A stretch of DNA of 64,000 bases from Cunninghamia lanceolata (GCA_027924645.1 BSBN01001752.1:15119001-15183000), one strand, 5' to 3'. Positions 11,290 through 22,429 are shown, counted from the stretch's first letter. Notes: generated from the letters alone by a model not told the origin. A program made the numbers and translations.

Positions 11290-11560
11290 AGTGTAGGGTC
11301 TGAATGACCTCCAAAGTTGCTGTTATTCTAACCTTCAGAGCTACTAGACTGCTAACCTTCGGAGTTGCTGCTCTGCTGAACTCTAGAGTTACAGATCTCC
11401 AGAGTTACAGACCTCTGGAGCTGCTGATCTCCGAAGCTGCTATGCTGCTATCCACCTCTAGAGCTGCTCTGCTGAACACCTCTAGAACCACTGTTCTCCA
11501 ATACTCCATGGTAGTTTCTCCCTGAGTTGCTACTCTCCGTAGTTCCTCCAGAGTTGCTGT
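11290..11560 (-). repeat. Ser/Gly-coding palindromic repeats between integrase and RT (copia A)
   Basis: Repeated CTCCGGAG/CTCTAGAG-type palindromes alternating with GCTGCT encode a low-complexity minus-strand linker such as GGTTESSNSGRNYHGVLENS. The linker lies between the integrase C-terminus and RT. Copy B has the same array at 47930-48170 with a different number and order of units. Confidence 0.75.
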
Positions 11561-11599
11561 CCTCCGGAGGTTCTTCATCTTCAAGGGGTATTGTAACTG

Positions 11600-12640
11600 A
11601 AATACTCGTGGTGCTGTCAACTGTTCCATCCCATGCTTCATTCTCAATGAACTCAACATCCCTACTGATCACAACCTTTTTGGTGATAAGATTATAGTCT
11701 GTAGGCTTTTGACTTTTCACTATAGCCTATGAAGATACATTTCTCACCTCTATCATCATATTTTTGCCTCTTCTCTTTAGGCACGAATGCATATACCACA
11801 CACCTGAAGATTCTTAGATGTTCAATACTTCATTTGCTATTTGTCCATGTCTCTTATGGAATCCTATTACGAACAGCCTTTGTAGGACACCTATTCAATA
11901 GGTAAACCGTTGTTGCTACAGCTTCACCCCAAAAATCATGTGATAGTCCTTTTGCTTTTAGCATGCTTGCTGCCATCTCTTGAATGGTTCTATTTTTTCC
12001 TTTCAGCCACTCCATTTTGCTGTGGAGTATACCTAGTTGTAAACTGCTTTTCAATGCCTCCATTCCTATAGAAAGTCAAAAATTTCTTAGAAATATAATC
12101 TCCCCCTCTATCTGTTCTTAGGGCTTTGATATAGTGGCTGCTTTGCTTTTTAGTTGAAGCCTTAAACCACTTGAATTTCTCGAAGGCTTCTAATTTGTTC
12201 TTCAAAAAATAAACCTAGATTTTTCTACTGTAATCATCTATGAATGTCATAAAATAAGTATTTCCAGCGAAGGTGTGGGTCTTCATGGGACCATACAAAT
12301 CTGAGTGCACCAACTCCAATGGTGATTTTACTCTCCTAGAATACCCTAATTGAAAGGGTTGTCTATGCTACTTTCCTAAAATGTAGGCTTCACATTTTCC
12401 ATCAGGCTCTACAATGTTTGGTAGCCCTCTAACCATGTCTTTCTTGGACAATAAACTCAAACCAGAAAAGCTTAAGTGCCCATACCTCAAATGCCACAAT
12501 TTGGATGGGTCTTTGATGACTATCCTAAAGGCTGATTGTTGTCCCACTACTGTGAGCGGAGGAGATAGTGCTGGAAACTGCACCAGATATAGTGCCAGAG
12601 ATGGTGCCAAAGACTCTAGATATGTGTATCCTAAGAGGAA
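11600..12640 (-). pseudogene. Copia pre-integrase and integrase (copy A)
   Basis: Scattered frames contain the pre-integrase block LWHLRYGHLSFSGLSLLSKK (12368-12610), the core fragment YIKALRTDRGGDYISKKF with TTRYTPQQNGVAERKK (11990-12205), and MLKAKGLSHDFWGEAVATTV with YLLNRCPTKAV (11854-12063). These match the GAG_pre-integrase and rve domains of copia elements. Several stops and frame changes break it. The neighbouring open piece 11448-11720 carries the integrase C-terminus and runs into the Ser/Gly linker. Confidence 0.9.
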
Positions 12641-12699
12641 ATATTTTGTTTCTTGTCATCTACACTATTGCAATCACTTTCTTATTGCCTCCTTTGTCA

Positions 12700-13960
12700 A
12701 GCATTGTGCACTCTCCATTGTCCATCATGATTTTATAACCATTTTGGACCATCTATCCAATGCTCAATAGGTTATGTTTTATGCTAGGGGCATAATATAC
12801 ATCTTGGATCTTCCTCCTTTCACCATTCTTGGACTGAATGTTGACTATACATTTTCCCATGATGGCAACTTGCTCATTATTTCCCATTTTTATTTTAGTC
12901 TTAATGCTGCTATCTATGGAGGTAAAAAAGTTTTTATTTCCACTCATGTGGTTGCTACAACCACTCTCTAGATACCATACTTCATCACTACTCCTCTCAG
13001 CAAGGTTGCAAACAATAAATATATTTGACTGTTTTTCATTTTCAACCTTGTTCTCATTTGCTACATTAACATTTTGTCCTCCATGATCTCGTTGTTTCTT
13101 TCTACACTCACTAGCATAATGACCAAACTTATGACAGTAATAACATTAAATAGTGCTTTTGTCATACCTCTGATTAGAACTATTCTTCTTTTCTTGATAG
13201 CTTGGTTGTGAGCTACTTGCCTCTTCTTGGTTGTTTGAAACTCCTCTTCCGGAGTTGCTTCTTCCTCTACCTCTTTGACCTCTACCTCTGTTGTTTCTTC
13301 CTCTTCCCCTACTTCTTGCATTGGTTTGAGCCTTGAAGGCTTGCTCAAGGGAAGGAGTGTATCTATTCAACCCCTGCTCATGGCTTTGTAATGAACCCAT
13401 CAACTCATCCACTGTCATCTTGGATAGGTCTTTTGTCTCTTCAATGGTTATGACAATAGGGTCAAATGTAGAAGGTAGACTCCTTAGGATTTTCTCAACA
13501 ATCCTTTGATCATCCATGATTTCTCCATTTATCCTTAGCTAATTTATCATGGTAGAAACCCTAGTGTGAAAGTGTAAAATAGACTCACTCTCCTTCATTT
13601 GAAGGGTATTAAAATCTCTCCTAAACACCTGGAGTTTCACTGATCTCACCTTGTTGGTTCCCTTGTAGTTGTTCTGCAATATTTCCCATGCCTGTTTTGA
13701 GTAGTTTGCTGCTGCAATGTGGGGTTAAATAGCCTCTATCAAGGCTGCCTCAATTAGACTGAGGGATTTTGCATCCTTCATTCTTGTTTCCTTCAACTAG
13801 TTTCTTTGAGCATTAGATAGGGTTGCATAAGTTGTTCGGTCTGTGGTGTCTGTAAACCCATTGATGACCAAATCCTATAGGTCATTAGCAACCAGTATTA
13901 TCTTCATCTTCTTAGCCTAGATGTCATAGTTCTGCCCATCAAAATTTGGTGGCTGCTGCC
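12700..13960 (-). pseudogene. Copia gag and aspartic protease (copy A)
   Basis: Gag N-terminal sequence near 13550-13960 is of the UBN2/DUF4219 type but frame-broken. The piece 13146-13517 holds VDELMGSLQSHEQGLNRYTP and an Arg-Gly tail (RGRGRNNRGRGQRGRGRSNS), an RGG-like RNA-binding segment. After a stop come CYYCHKFGHYASECRKK (a complete CCHC knuckle) and the protease start with GCSNHMSGNKNFF. The usual DSG active site reads ESG here. The later DVYYAPSIKHNLLSIG block confirms a copia protease. Confidence 0.88.
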
Positions 13961-14095
13961 ATCCTTTGCTGTCCCCACCTACCATGCTTCTCAAATATGA
14001 GAAGGTTGATAATGCCTAGACAAACTAGGGCTTATATAAAACACCCACAAAAAGATTTTAACTTCCTAGAAAAATAAGGCCTGCCCATAAAAAGA

Positions 14096-14109
14096 GAGCT
14101 CTAATACCA
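14096..14109 (-). other. Primer-binding site of copia copy A
   Basis: On the minus strand it reads TGGTATTAGAGCTC, one base different from the initiator tRNA-Met complement TGGTATCAGAGC, and lies two bases from the LTR. Confidence 0.85.
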
Positions 14110-14111
14110 CT

Positions 14112-14683
14112 TGTTGGCAAGCAAGGGAGGATTAATGGTTGTCTAAACAAATGCTACAGCACAATAGATAGCAAAAACAAACACACAAAAGATAGACCAG
14201 AGAATATATGAAAAACATGAATTTATATTTATGTATGCCCTTTCAAAATACATTCAAAAACTTCTTACAAACTTCAATCCAGAGCTGCTGCTCTATTTTT
14301 CAGACTAAAACAATAGTTAGCCCCAAACCTAGAGCTGCTATACTAGATCGTGCTGTTGCACAAATTCTTCTCAGGTCTGATATATTCTTCTTCTATTCTC
14401 TGTTGTTCTATTGCAAACTTCTTATTCTCTGCTGGAACATTCCCTTACACCTCTACTGCTGCAGGATTTCCTTCTCTTACTTCTGCGGTCAACACTTTTC
14501 CCTCCTATTTGTCTCATTCATTCATGCCCAGAAAATGGGCTCTCAAACTCTCCTTTCAAATTCAAAATCACTTACCAAATTTAATGATGGAGGTGCAATG
14601 GTGCTAGGGGCAGATTTTGGAGATCCCCAAGTCTAATATGGGGCAAGGGAATTAAATGGTCTAATGGAAGATTAATTCCAACA
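14112..14683 (-). repeat. 5' LTR of copia copy A
   Basis: 572 bases with TG...CA ends, paired with 9168-9739 and adjacent to the primer-binding site. Followed by CTTTT, the target duplication, and by the rest of the interrupted host exon. Confidence 0.93.
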
Positions 14684-14799
14684 CTTTTTAATATGATAGC
14701 AGACAATTGCTTTAATCTAAAGTCACCTCACTAACCAATCTGACAAAAGTGGATTATCCCAAAATTGTTGAAGAGTGGCAAGACTGGCATATTACTGTT

Positions 14800-17700
14800 G
14801 TTAGTTGAGCTTCAATATACAATGAGATGATTTTGTAACTAAAACGAATGACTGGCCAGGGCTCTTTGATATATATTTGTATCCTTTTCTCCTTTTGGAA
14901 AGGAGGAGATAAAATATGGTCATCTAGGAGTATCTGTTGCAATGCTCTATGTGTCTAGATTAATGCAAAAAAAATTGATGCCAGTGTACATATATTTTTA
15001 ATTTTTTTGATTGTTTAGTTTCATCGATCCATAATTAGTGTGGATATGGAAAAATAGTCCTTAATTACTTGGTTTTAGTGTTGTCTAGTGCCATAATATG
15101 AAAGAAACTATGCATATATCAATTAGAGAGAAAATGGCATAAAATGATATAAGACAAAGAGAGACAACTGCAATTTGACTTGGAGAAATCCAAAATGGGG
15201 AAAAACCTCAGAAGAGTGAGGTGTTGTTTCTCTGGCCCCTATCTTATGAGCTAGTACAATGATTTACTTCCTTCTAGAAGCCTTCAGGGGCTTGTCTTGC
15301 ACAATCCATAATGCTGAAACACCACACAAGCCTTGGAACTGCTCTTACACTTATCTAATTACACTTCAACTCCTTTAAGACTCATGGGCTCAAGCCACAT
15401 AAACTCAATTAAACTGATATGCTAAGAAAACACTCGAGTTGTCACAATGACTTCTTTTGGACCTATTTATGAACAAGAGTAGCATGGAAACATTGACAAG
15501 AAGCCCAAAGGTCTTCTATAATCAAAATGCCATGTTTTGGAATGTTTTAACTTCTTAGATTCTTGCAAGTTTATCTTTTTGTCTATATTGTGACAAGAAT
15601 CCAGCTGCCACAATGGGTCATTAAGAGTGTTTAATGAGAGGAATAAGTCTTCATGAGATCAATAAGTGACGAAATCGGCTAATTTCACTAACTTAACTGA
15701 TCCAATTTGGAATCACACCTTCCTAATTAGAAGGCTTTTGGTTCACCAAAAGTTTAGAGACTATATGAGAAAGACAAGCTCTCCACCTCTTTTCTTGTAT
15801 GTCACTTGGCTTTTAGCTTTCTTAGCTTTCCCTCCTCAAGCCAACCAGTCATGTTCCCTGAAATTGACACTACAACCCTTCTATTTTCTTTTGATTCTGG
15901 TTAGTAATGAACTAGAAAATTTTTAGTCCCAGCACTTTTCTCAACTTCTAAAAGAAGTGAAAAAATCTTACCACTAGCATAATTCCACTTGTCTTTCTCT
16001 TAAGTATTTACCAATGAGATTCATTGACTTGCCTTCATAAGCATTGATGATGTAGCTATTACCATTTTCCGTTGACCGGTATATATGTTCCCCCTTTTAT
16101 AATGGATATTGGATGACATTTTGTACACTATTTATTAGGAAACTATTCTTCTTGTGTTTGTCATTTGCACAGTTAAAGAACCCCTGCCACCTTTCTAAGG
16201 ATAACGTGCTAGCCAAGTTTTTCTAGTTTGGTGGCAATATGAATGTAATCCACAACATCGGCATATTAGTTGCAAAGGGTCGCTTGGAACCTATATAGAG
16301 TGATAACAATAATTTAATATTGAGGTAATACTCAACACAATGTAAGATCATAAATAACACAAACAAAAACAAAAAAAACATTGGTCAATAGATTGAAAGT
16401 TTTCTATTATACGCAGAATGCCAAAGATTGCATTAGAGATAGGGTCTCATACATCACACAAACTACATACCTCATACAACTTATATATTAAGGTATTCAA
16501 CCTATGAACCAGTCATCCCTAGAACATCTCTGATTGATGTCTGAAACATCCTCCGTAAAACAACTAAACTACTAAATTATCCATGCTCCAACACCAGTGC
16601 TAATCCTTTCGGCCTATTTCTTCCACCTTTCCTTTTTTTGTAACTTCACCTTATAAGCATGGGCATCCAACACAGCATCATTATAGCATCCAACACATCA
16701 TCATAGCATCGAACACATTTACCCCCATTCAATATGTGGATTTATTAAGTCATAGACATGTCATAAATCCAATCATATGCCATCATATTTATAATATAGT
16801 GTGACACATAGATGTCTCAAAAGAGGGCCAAAATAGTGCTAGCATATTAAAAAAATTGATAATTTTAATTTCAATTTTAATTTCCACAAGAAAGGCTACA
16901 TTTATAATATAGCATTGTGACACAATAAGCATATCTAATGGATTTAAACCCACGAGAACCTTGTAAATCATAGATTCAAAATATCTTGTTCTAAAATTGT
17001 GTAAGGAAGGCAAGCTCTGGTAACCTTTTTTGAAGCTTTCAAATTTTGATTATATGTATGCATCGAAAAAATTTTGATGTTATACATAACTCATAGTCTA
17101 TTTCTTTTATTTCACATGCCTTTAAATTTACTTTTATAATTTGTACTTATTGTATTTTTATGTTTAATTATTAAACATGCTTATTCTTTTATTCATAGAA
17201 ATGACACATAAGGGTGGCTATGGGTTTTGCACTTTTGCCTCCTTTATGCATTCATTCATGAAATACTTTTTAATATATTATAGATAGTTTCTTTAAAGCT
17301 AACTTTCAAATCCACTAAGGTGGTTACCATCTCATTGGGGTGCCCCCACATGTTTAGTTGAGATTGGGCTAATGGACTTTCCAGCTTTTAGTATACATAA
17401 TGACATTTGTAGTTAAGATTTCTCTAGAAAGTAAAGTTCTAACTCACTTTAGTATATAGTAACAATGTTTTGCTCATAACATACAAAGAGAGTTAGATTA
17501 AATATAAATATTTAGATTAGAAATAAAATTTCCTTGTCTAATGGTTAAGAACATGCCTTATATTGTCAAGAAGATCACAACTCTTCACAAGATTGCCAAT
17601 CCACTGTTAAATTGTTATTGATGAAAAATATAACTCATCAATCATGTCATAGTTTGTTGGGCTATCTTTGATTTGTAACAGTGATAGTAGTTTCAGTTGC

Positions 17701-17846
17701 ATATGTTTTTATGATTGTTTTAAATGCTCTATTTGTTGACTAATATATATATAGAAGATTGCAAATTTTCTTCCAAATTACTCAATTTGACAACTGTGGG
17801 CCATTTATTCAATTTTAACACAAGAAAGTAAAATCATCTCCCACAA
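14800..17846. other. Non-coding DNA, no gene recognised (copy A)
   Basis: AT-rich sequence matched at 51368-54487. Frames such as 15666-15926 on the plus strand and 16789-17013 on the minus strand have counterparts in copy B but show no recognisable domain. A short repeated phrase (ATCCAACACATCATCATAG-like) occurs near 16660-16710. I see no RNA gene or clear mobile-element border. Confidence 0.5.
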
Positions 17847-18420
17847 TCAATACTGGCTCAACAATGAAAGCTTGTGAATCAACAAAGGTCCACAAACCGC
17901 TTTCCTTGTAAAGATATCAACCGTATCTTCAGCCAGGCAGCCCGACAACACACTCCATTCCATGGAGCTCAAACTAAGGCTCATCAAATTCACGCTTCCT
18001 TTAATCATAAGACAAATTTTATCTGATGTAGCAACCACAAAATCTATTCCATCGGATGACTTGATTGTGTCTTCTAACTAATCCTGGGGAGTGACGGAAA
18101 TGAGAGACCAACTCGTATTATTCTCTGCTCTTGAATCCAAGTCCCATATCCCCACCAAAGTGTTCTTGATTAAAGCACCACAGCCCAGTATTGAGGCTTC
18201 CCCGACCTTCTGTAACCTCCCCACCAAAAGAAGCTTTCCACTACACGCCACTAACGAAGGCAGACAAGCGTAGTGGTTCTTACGATGATCATCAGAATCC
18301 ATCTGTGGAGGCATTTCAATTTCCTTAAACTGAAACTCTCCACACACAATGTCATAACAACCCAGATGATGACCATATTTATTCGTAAAGTAGACAACAC
18401 TCTCATTTTTTTGCCAAATT
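17847..18420 (-). pseudogene. F-box/kelch-like gene fragment (copy A)
   Basis: Two overlapping minus-strand frames (18078-18347 and 17847-18038) encode one protein segment. It starts near MCGEFQFKEIEMPPQ, continues through LVACSGKLLLVGRLQKVGEA, LVGIWDLDSRAENNTSW, and ends in SLSLSSMEWSVLSGC and VDIFTRKAVCG. Hydrophobic strands in the pattern SGKLLLVGRL...IWDLD...WSLIS resemble the C-terminal beta-propeller or FBA-like half of plant F-box/kelch proteins, which select targets for SCF ubiquitin ligases. No F-box is present. A stop after PQD interrupts it (copy B reads through: QDLLEDIVKSSD). The family assignment is tentative. Confidence 0.5.
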
Positions 18421-18423
18421 GAA

Positions 18424-18689
18424 CTTCAGATCAACCTACCATCATCAGACTAATGGTCAGATGGAGAGGGTGAATCAAGTGGTGGGGGATCTCATTAGGA
18501 TGTATTGCATGGACCAACAACATAAGTGGTAGGAGTACCTTCCCTTAGTGGAGTTTGCGTATAATAATTCATATCATGCCTCCCTAAGAATGACACCTTT
18601 TGAAGCTTTGTATGTCCATAAATGTTGTACACCTATCAGTTGGGATAATGATGCCGAAACATCTAGAAGCATTCAAATTCAATTGGGAT
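18424..18689 (+). pseudogene. Gypsy integrase fragment, second lineage (copy A)
   Basis: Plus-strand translation gives the late rve core: [39 protein letters not shown] and FEALY, followed by CTPISWDN. It is of the Tekay/Del type, distinct from the SQTDGQ...RTPFEIV type in the neighbouring chromovirus. TGG has become TAG after QHKW. It abuts the F-box fragment on one side and the LTR on the other, with no other part of its element visible. Confidence 0.85.
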
Positions 18690-19609
18690 AGTTAACAATG
18701 AAGTTACAAAGTACCAAGAGAGCGACCTTGGAGACTACCGTATTCTATCGCATTTGCATATCAAGAGCTACGGAGTTGGACTTAACATCTAGACATAGTA
18801 ATCTATAACATATCCAAAATTTAGATCATTTGGATTCATATCTGGAGAGATATCACTATCAGAAGATTACATGTCATTACTTGTTTTCACAGAGCAGAGT
18901 CGAAAATGTTCAATGAAGTTTAATCAGCTTGCAAAGCAAATCTGTGACTTGTGGAGCCTGAAGGATCATTATTCAATGAAGTGTAGGACCTGACCGACCA
19001 TGGAGATCTGCACGAAGTTTTATACACCAGTGGAGCAATGCATTATGTTTAGGTCTGACCTATCTGAGTGTACACATTTCATAACTAGCCATTGCAATTG
19101 GGCCGACATGTTAATGATTAGAAGTCTTGTGGGGGATATAAATGAAAGATAGAGGATTGTTACAAAGCAGTGATCAAGTGTGTGAAGCATGAAGCACGAA
19201 GACAAGTTATTTTGATCCAGATGAGTAGCAAAATAGAGTGCAGAGCATAGCAGAGGGCAGAAGGAGTTATAGAGTAGAGAAATGAGAAGTAGAAGGCTAA
19301 AATCATTAAAGATTTTTTTTTTATGAATCTTTTGTAATCCCTGGGCTATGACCTAGCATCTGTAAAAGCCTGAGAGGCATGTGTAATGTGTTTTGAGATC
19401 ATAATATAAGAGGAATGAACCATGAAGGCTAGATTTTTAGCTGTTAGGGTTTTCCCAAGATACATCTTGTGTTATGCATTCATGAATATATTTTATCTTT
19501 TAGTTGATTAGTTGTTATCTTCTGTTGCATATCTGTTATGATCATGGTGTTAGTTGATTAGGTTACAAGGATGGACAGTCCTTCATTGGACCCTCCTACC
19601 TTGACTACA
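18690..19609 (+). repeat. LTR of the G-patch gypsy element (copy A, 5' end unclear)
   Basis: Ends TTGACTACA at 19609 directly before a primer-binding site (TGGTATCAGAGTT at 19615-19627). The end matches the TGACTACA end of the 5636-6427 LTR, and internal blocks such as CATATCCAAAATTTAGATCA and TTTAGGTCTGACCTAT are shared with that LTR. Its first 100 or so bases do not match, so the 5' end appears truncated or replaced. It is followed by gag, so it acts as a 5' LTR. No partner LTR lies in the window. Confidence 0.75.
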
Positions 19610-19777
19610 TCAAGTGGTATCAGAGTTGATTTTTAATCTATTGGGATGGTGGCAAATATATAAAGAAGGAAGATAGTGTTGGAAGGAAGTGTGAAACCCT
19701 AAAGTGTGACAAGAATCACCGTAGAAGGAAGATCTAGGTAAGCTTTTCATAGTAAGTTGTCATTCTAATTTATTTTA

Positions 19778-21096
19778 ATGGGGAAGATTGGAAAGAGGAT
19801 GAAGAAAGAAAATGAAAATCTAATATGTGCAAAGGATATTTTGGAAGAACAATTATGTGAAATTAAAAGATGTAATTTAGAGTTGATGGAAAGGCTAAAA
19901 GAACTAGGACAAGACAAATATGATGCCCTTGAAGAAGAATTAGAAAATGCAAGAAGGAGAAATGAATAACTAGAAGCAGAGCTGAAATTGTTTGAGGATA
20001 TTGAAAAGAGATTTAAATAATTGGAAAAAGGATTCAAGTTTTTTGGGAAGGTGGAAAAGAGAACCATAAATCTTGAAGAAGATTTGGGAGAATTGAAGAA
20101 GGATAATAGTTTGCATAATAATGAAATATCAGGGTTGATAGGAACATATTGGTCAATTAGAGCAGTTACTTGTAGCATGTAGAAAATAGAATGAAATCTT
20201 GAAGATCTAAGCCTGAACTTTGTGATGTTCTATGTGATACTAATGATTTGTGTGATGATGCAAAAGTTTATTTAGAAAGTGAGGATGAAGATGACAGTGT
20301 AACTAAACCTACAGTTGTTGGTGATGCTATTGGTTTCAAAATCATACAGAGAATGGGATATGAAGGAAAAGGATTGGGAAAGCATCACCAAGGAATCACA
20401 GAGCCTATTGAACAAGTAATGAGATCAAGAAGTGAAGGCCTTGGGTATGACAGAGGTAAGGATGTTACTACAAATTCAAACAAATCAAATCAACGAAGAA
20501 AAGGTATGTATTTTTCTCACTGTAAAACACATGGACATGAAAAGGAATTGTGTTGGGATGTAAACCCTTGTAAGTTATGTGGATGAAGGAACCATTTTGA
20601 AAAGATGTGTTGGAATAAGATGAGAAAGAGAAATCCTGTGACATATTATATGCAGATGGATTATGGATGGATTGATGGAACAAGATGAAAACATGTTGCT
20701 TGTATGTTTAGAAGGTTGTATACATGGAAGTGTTCATATTTTGGAGGAAAAGAGGGACCAAGATACAGAGAAAGAAGACCTTATGTAGAGCAAAACAAGG
20801 ACAATAATTCAAACTATAGAGGGAGAGATGACATGAGTCATAATTCTTATCACAATGTAGGATACCAAAGAAATGAAAGAGGATTTACTAGAAGAACCTA
20901 TTTTCAAGTGTGGAGGAGAAAAGAATCAAGTACTAAATGTCATCAAGAATTTGTTACCAAAAAAGCTAATGAAGAAGAAGAGCTTGTTGGTACAGAGATA
21001 GTTTATGCAGAGGAAGAGGAACCTTTTGAGTCATCAAATTTGATAGAGAAACCAGAAGAAGGTGAAGCATTGATCTTGAGAAGATTTTTTTTGTAA
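19778..21096 (+). pseudogene. Gypsy gag with coiled coil, G-patch and zinc knuckles (copy A)
   Basis: Begins ATG at 19778 after the LTR and primer site. First comes a Lys/Glu-rich coiled coil (MGKIGKRMKKENENLICAKD, ELMERLKELGQ). Next is a G-patch at about 20310-20460: IGFKIIQRMGYEGKGLGKHH and RSEGLGYDRG. Two knuckle-like segments follow: HCKTHGHEKELC (first Cys lost) and CKLCG-stop-RNHFEKMC. Then a SHNSYHNVGYQRNERGFTRR stretch matches the gag tail of the chromovirus gypsy, and the frame ends at 21096 (EGEALILRRFFL) where protease would follow. G-patches bind RNA or helicases. Stops at 19967, 20586 and elsewhere make it a pseudogene. Confidence 0.78.
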
Positions 21097-22400
21097 ATAG
21101 TGTAAGAGAAAGTTTGTATAAAATCATTCGAGAAATAGTGCAAGAGAAAGTTTCTGTAAAGTCATCTAAGAGAACAGTGCAAGGAAAGTTTGTGTGAACA
21201 ACTGTGAAATAGAATAGAAAAGAGAAGTTCATGTTGTACAGAAAGGGGAGATGACAAGTAATTCTACCGAAGGAGAAAGTTTGTATACCAAAGTGAAGGA
21301 AACAAGGATGAAGAAATAAAGAATAGTATAGGAGAAGCATATGCAAAGTAGAAACTATATGATTTTGAAGTTTTTGATGATGTTTTGATTATTCTATGCC
21401 TTGGGATGAAATCAAGGGCATGTTTTAAAATGTTTAAAGTTGAATGCCTTGTGGCTAAAATAAAGTCTTGGAAGTTGTATGTTTTTGATTGTTGAAGATG
21501 AAGTCTCTTTAATGCAATTAAAACTATATGAATGCATGCAGTTTTAGTTATTTTTCTAATTTTTGATGATTTAATTACTAAGAAAGAAAATATGCATGCA
21601 ACTATTTGTCTTTTTCTAAATGCAATCTTCTATGTTTTGTGTTTTTTAAATATTTGACTATTGCAATGATTTAATCTAAGAAAACAAACTTTTGATTTAA
21701 TCTAAGAAATGCAATGACATTTTACATATAAGTAGAAAAAATAGTAAAAAATCAAGAGAAAATAAAAACAACATTTTACTTCCTCAAGTGCAATTGTTTT
21801 CACTAATTACTAATTCTATTCTAAAAAGCAATAAAAGAACCTATAATGATGGCGCCTATACTAGGCATACATTCTCAGAGAAAACTTAAAAAAGATTGTG
21901 GAAAAGCTAAGAAGCTTAAATATATATGCCATGGTAAGGCCATCATATCTATATAAGCTATGACCATGACCTAAAAGATATAGAATTGAAAAAAAACAAC
22001 CTAAGGGTCATTCTTTTATTATTCTTACCACATTGCCATGATACCGAAGTGTGGCTATCATATCATTTATCTACTTTCAAACCATCCTTTAATTATTGTC
22101 TAAAGAAATCTCTTTCCTTGTTTGGAAAATGATTTGAAAAGACCCTTTTTACTATTTATGACTCTGAAGATCCAAATATTTTTAATACTAGCAATCACAC
22201 CTTAGAGTGCAATGGGTACACCGAGATAACATATAGATAAAAGTAATTAGTACTTCCTTTATTAGTTCACACCAAACGTTAGAATTTCTTGAGAAGAGAG
22301 CATACGATTTTGTTGATGACCGGTCCTCTTCATGTTTTCTAAGCATGTTAAGCCATCTAATTGAAATGGCAAGCCTAAGTATAGACTCGATAAGACTTGC
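21097..22400. other. Non-coding DNA after gag, with a short degenerate tandem repeat
   Basis: At 21098-21200 a unit of about 38-40 bases (AGTGCAAGAGAAAGTTTGTG and variants, ending in AAGAGAA) is repeated about three times. Protease, RT and integrase of the G-patch element are absent. The rest is AT-rich with no supported gene. Compared with copy B, about 240 bases (58469-58709) are missing at about 21880. Confidence 0.6.
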
Positions 22401-22429
22401 CATTCATTAGGCTTCTTGTAGAAGGAGTT

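Larger units (their letters stand above)
9168..14683 (-). mobile_element. Ty1/copia LTR retrotransposon, copy A (decayed)
   Basis: Bounded by 572-base LTRs, each starting TGTTGG and ending CCAACA. Reading leftward on the minus strand: primer-binding site, gag with RGG-rich tail and zinc knuckle, protease, integrase, RT, RNase H, then a polypurine run (TTAAGGGGGG) against the 3' LTR. Integrase before RT defines copia. The target duplication is CTATT on the left and CTTTT on the right; copy B keeps CTTTT on both sides. It interrupts the fourth host exon. The two LTRs differ at about 22 of 265 bases counted, so it is older than the 26-kb duplication. Confidence 0.94.
7211..14799 (+). pseudogene. 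Degenerate multi-exon host gene fragment, split by copia (copy A)
   Basis: Four exon-like blocks with splice-like borders: 7211-7265 (TTTCTTCAG before, GTTAG after), 7439-7500 (TTGGTAG before, GTTAGC after), 8931-9001 (CCTTTCCAG before, GTGAG after) and 9137-9167 plus 14684-14799 (TTCCAG before, GTTAGT after), the last divided by the copia element. Codon phases agree across all three junctions (phases 1, 0, 1). The translation includes ELPLSKGEEEAQFVQIEQL (copy B), KELQMEKEDA and LTEVDYPKIVEEWQDWHI. Copy A has stops where copy B has CGA, CAA and CAG. The third block carries a near-exact 20-base tandem repeat (GAAAATGAAG...) that breaks the frame in both copies. I do not recognise the protein. 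Confidence 0.55.

Noticed and set aside
18424..21096. Integrase-LTR-primer site-gag order suggested a circularly permuted or tandem gypsy element.
   Set aside because: The integrase fragment is of a Tekay/Del type, while the LTR and gag match the other chromovirus family. They are different elements, so the order is a chance junction.
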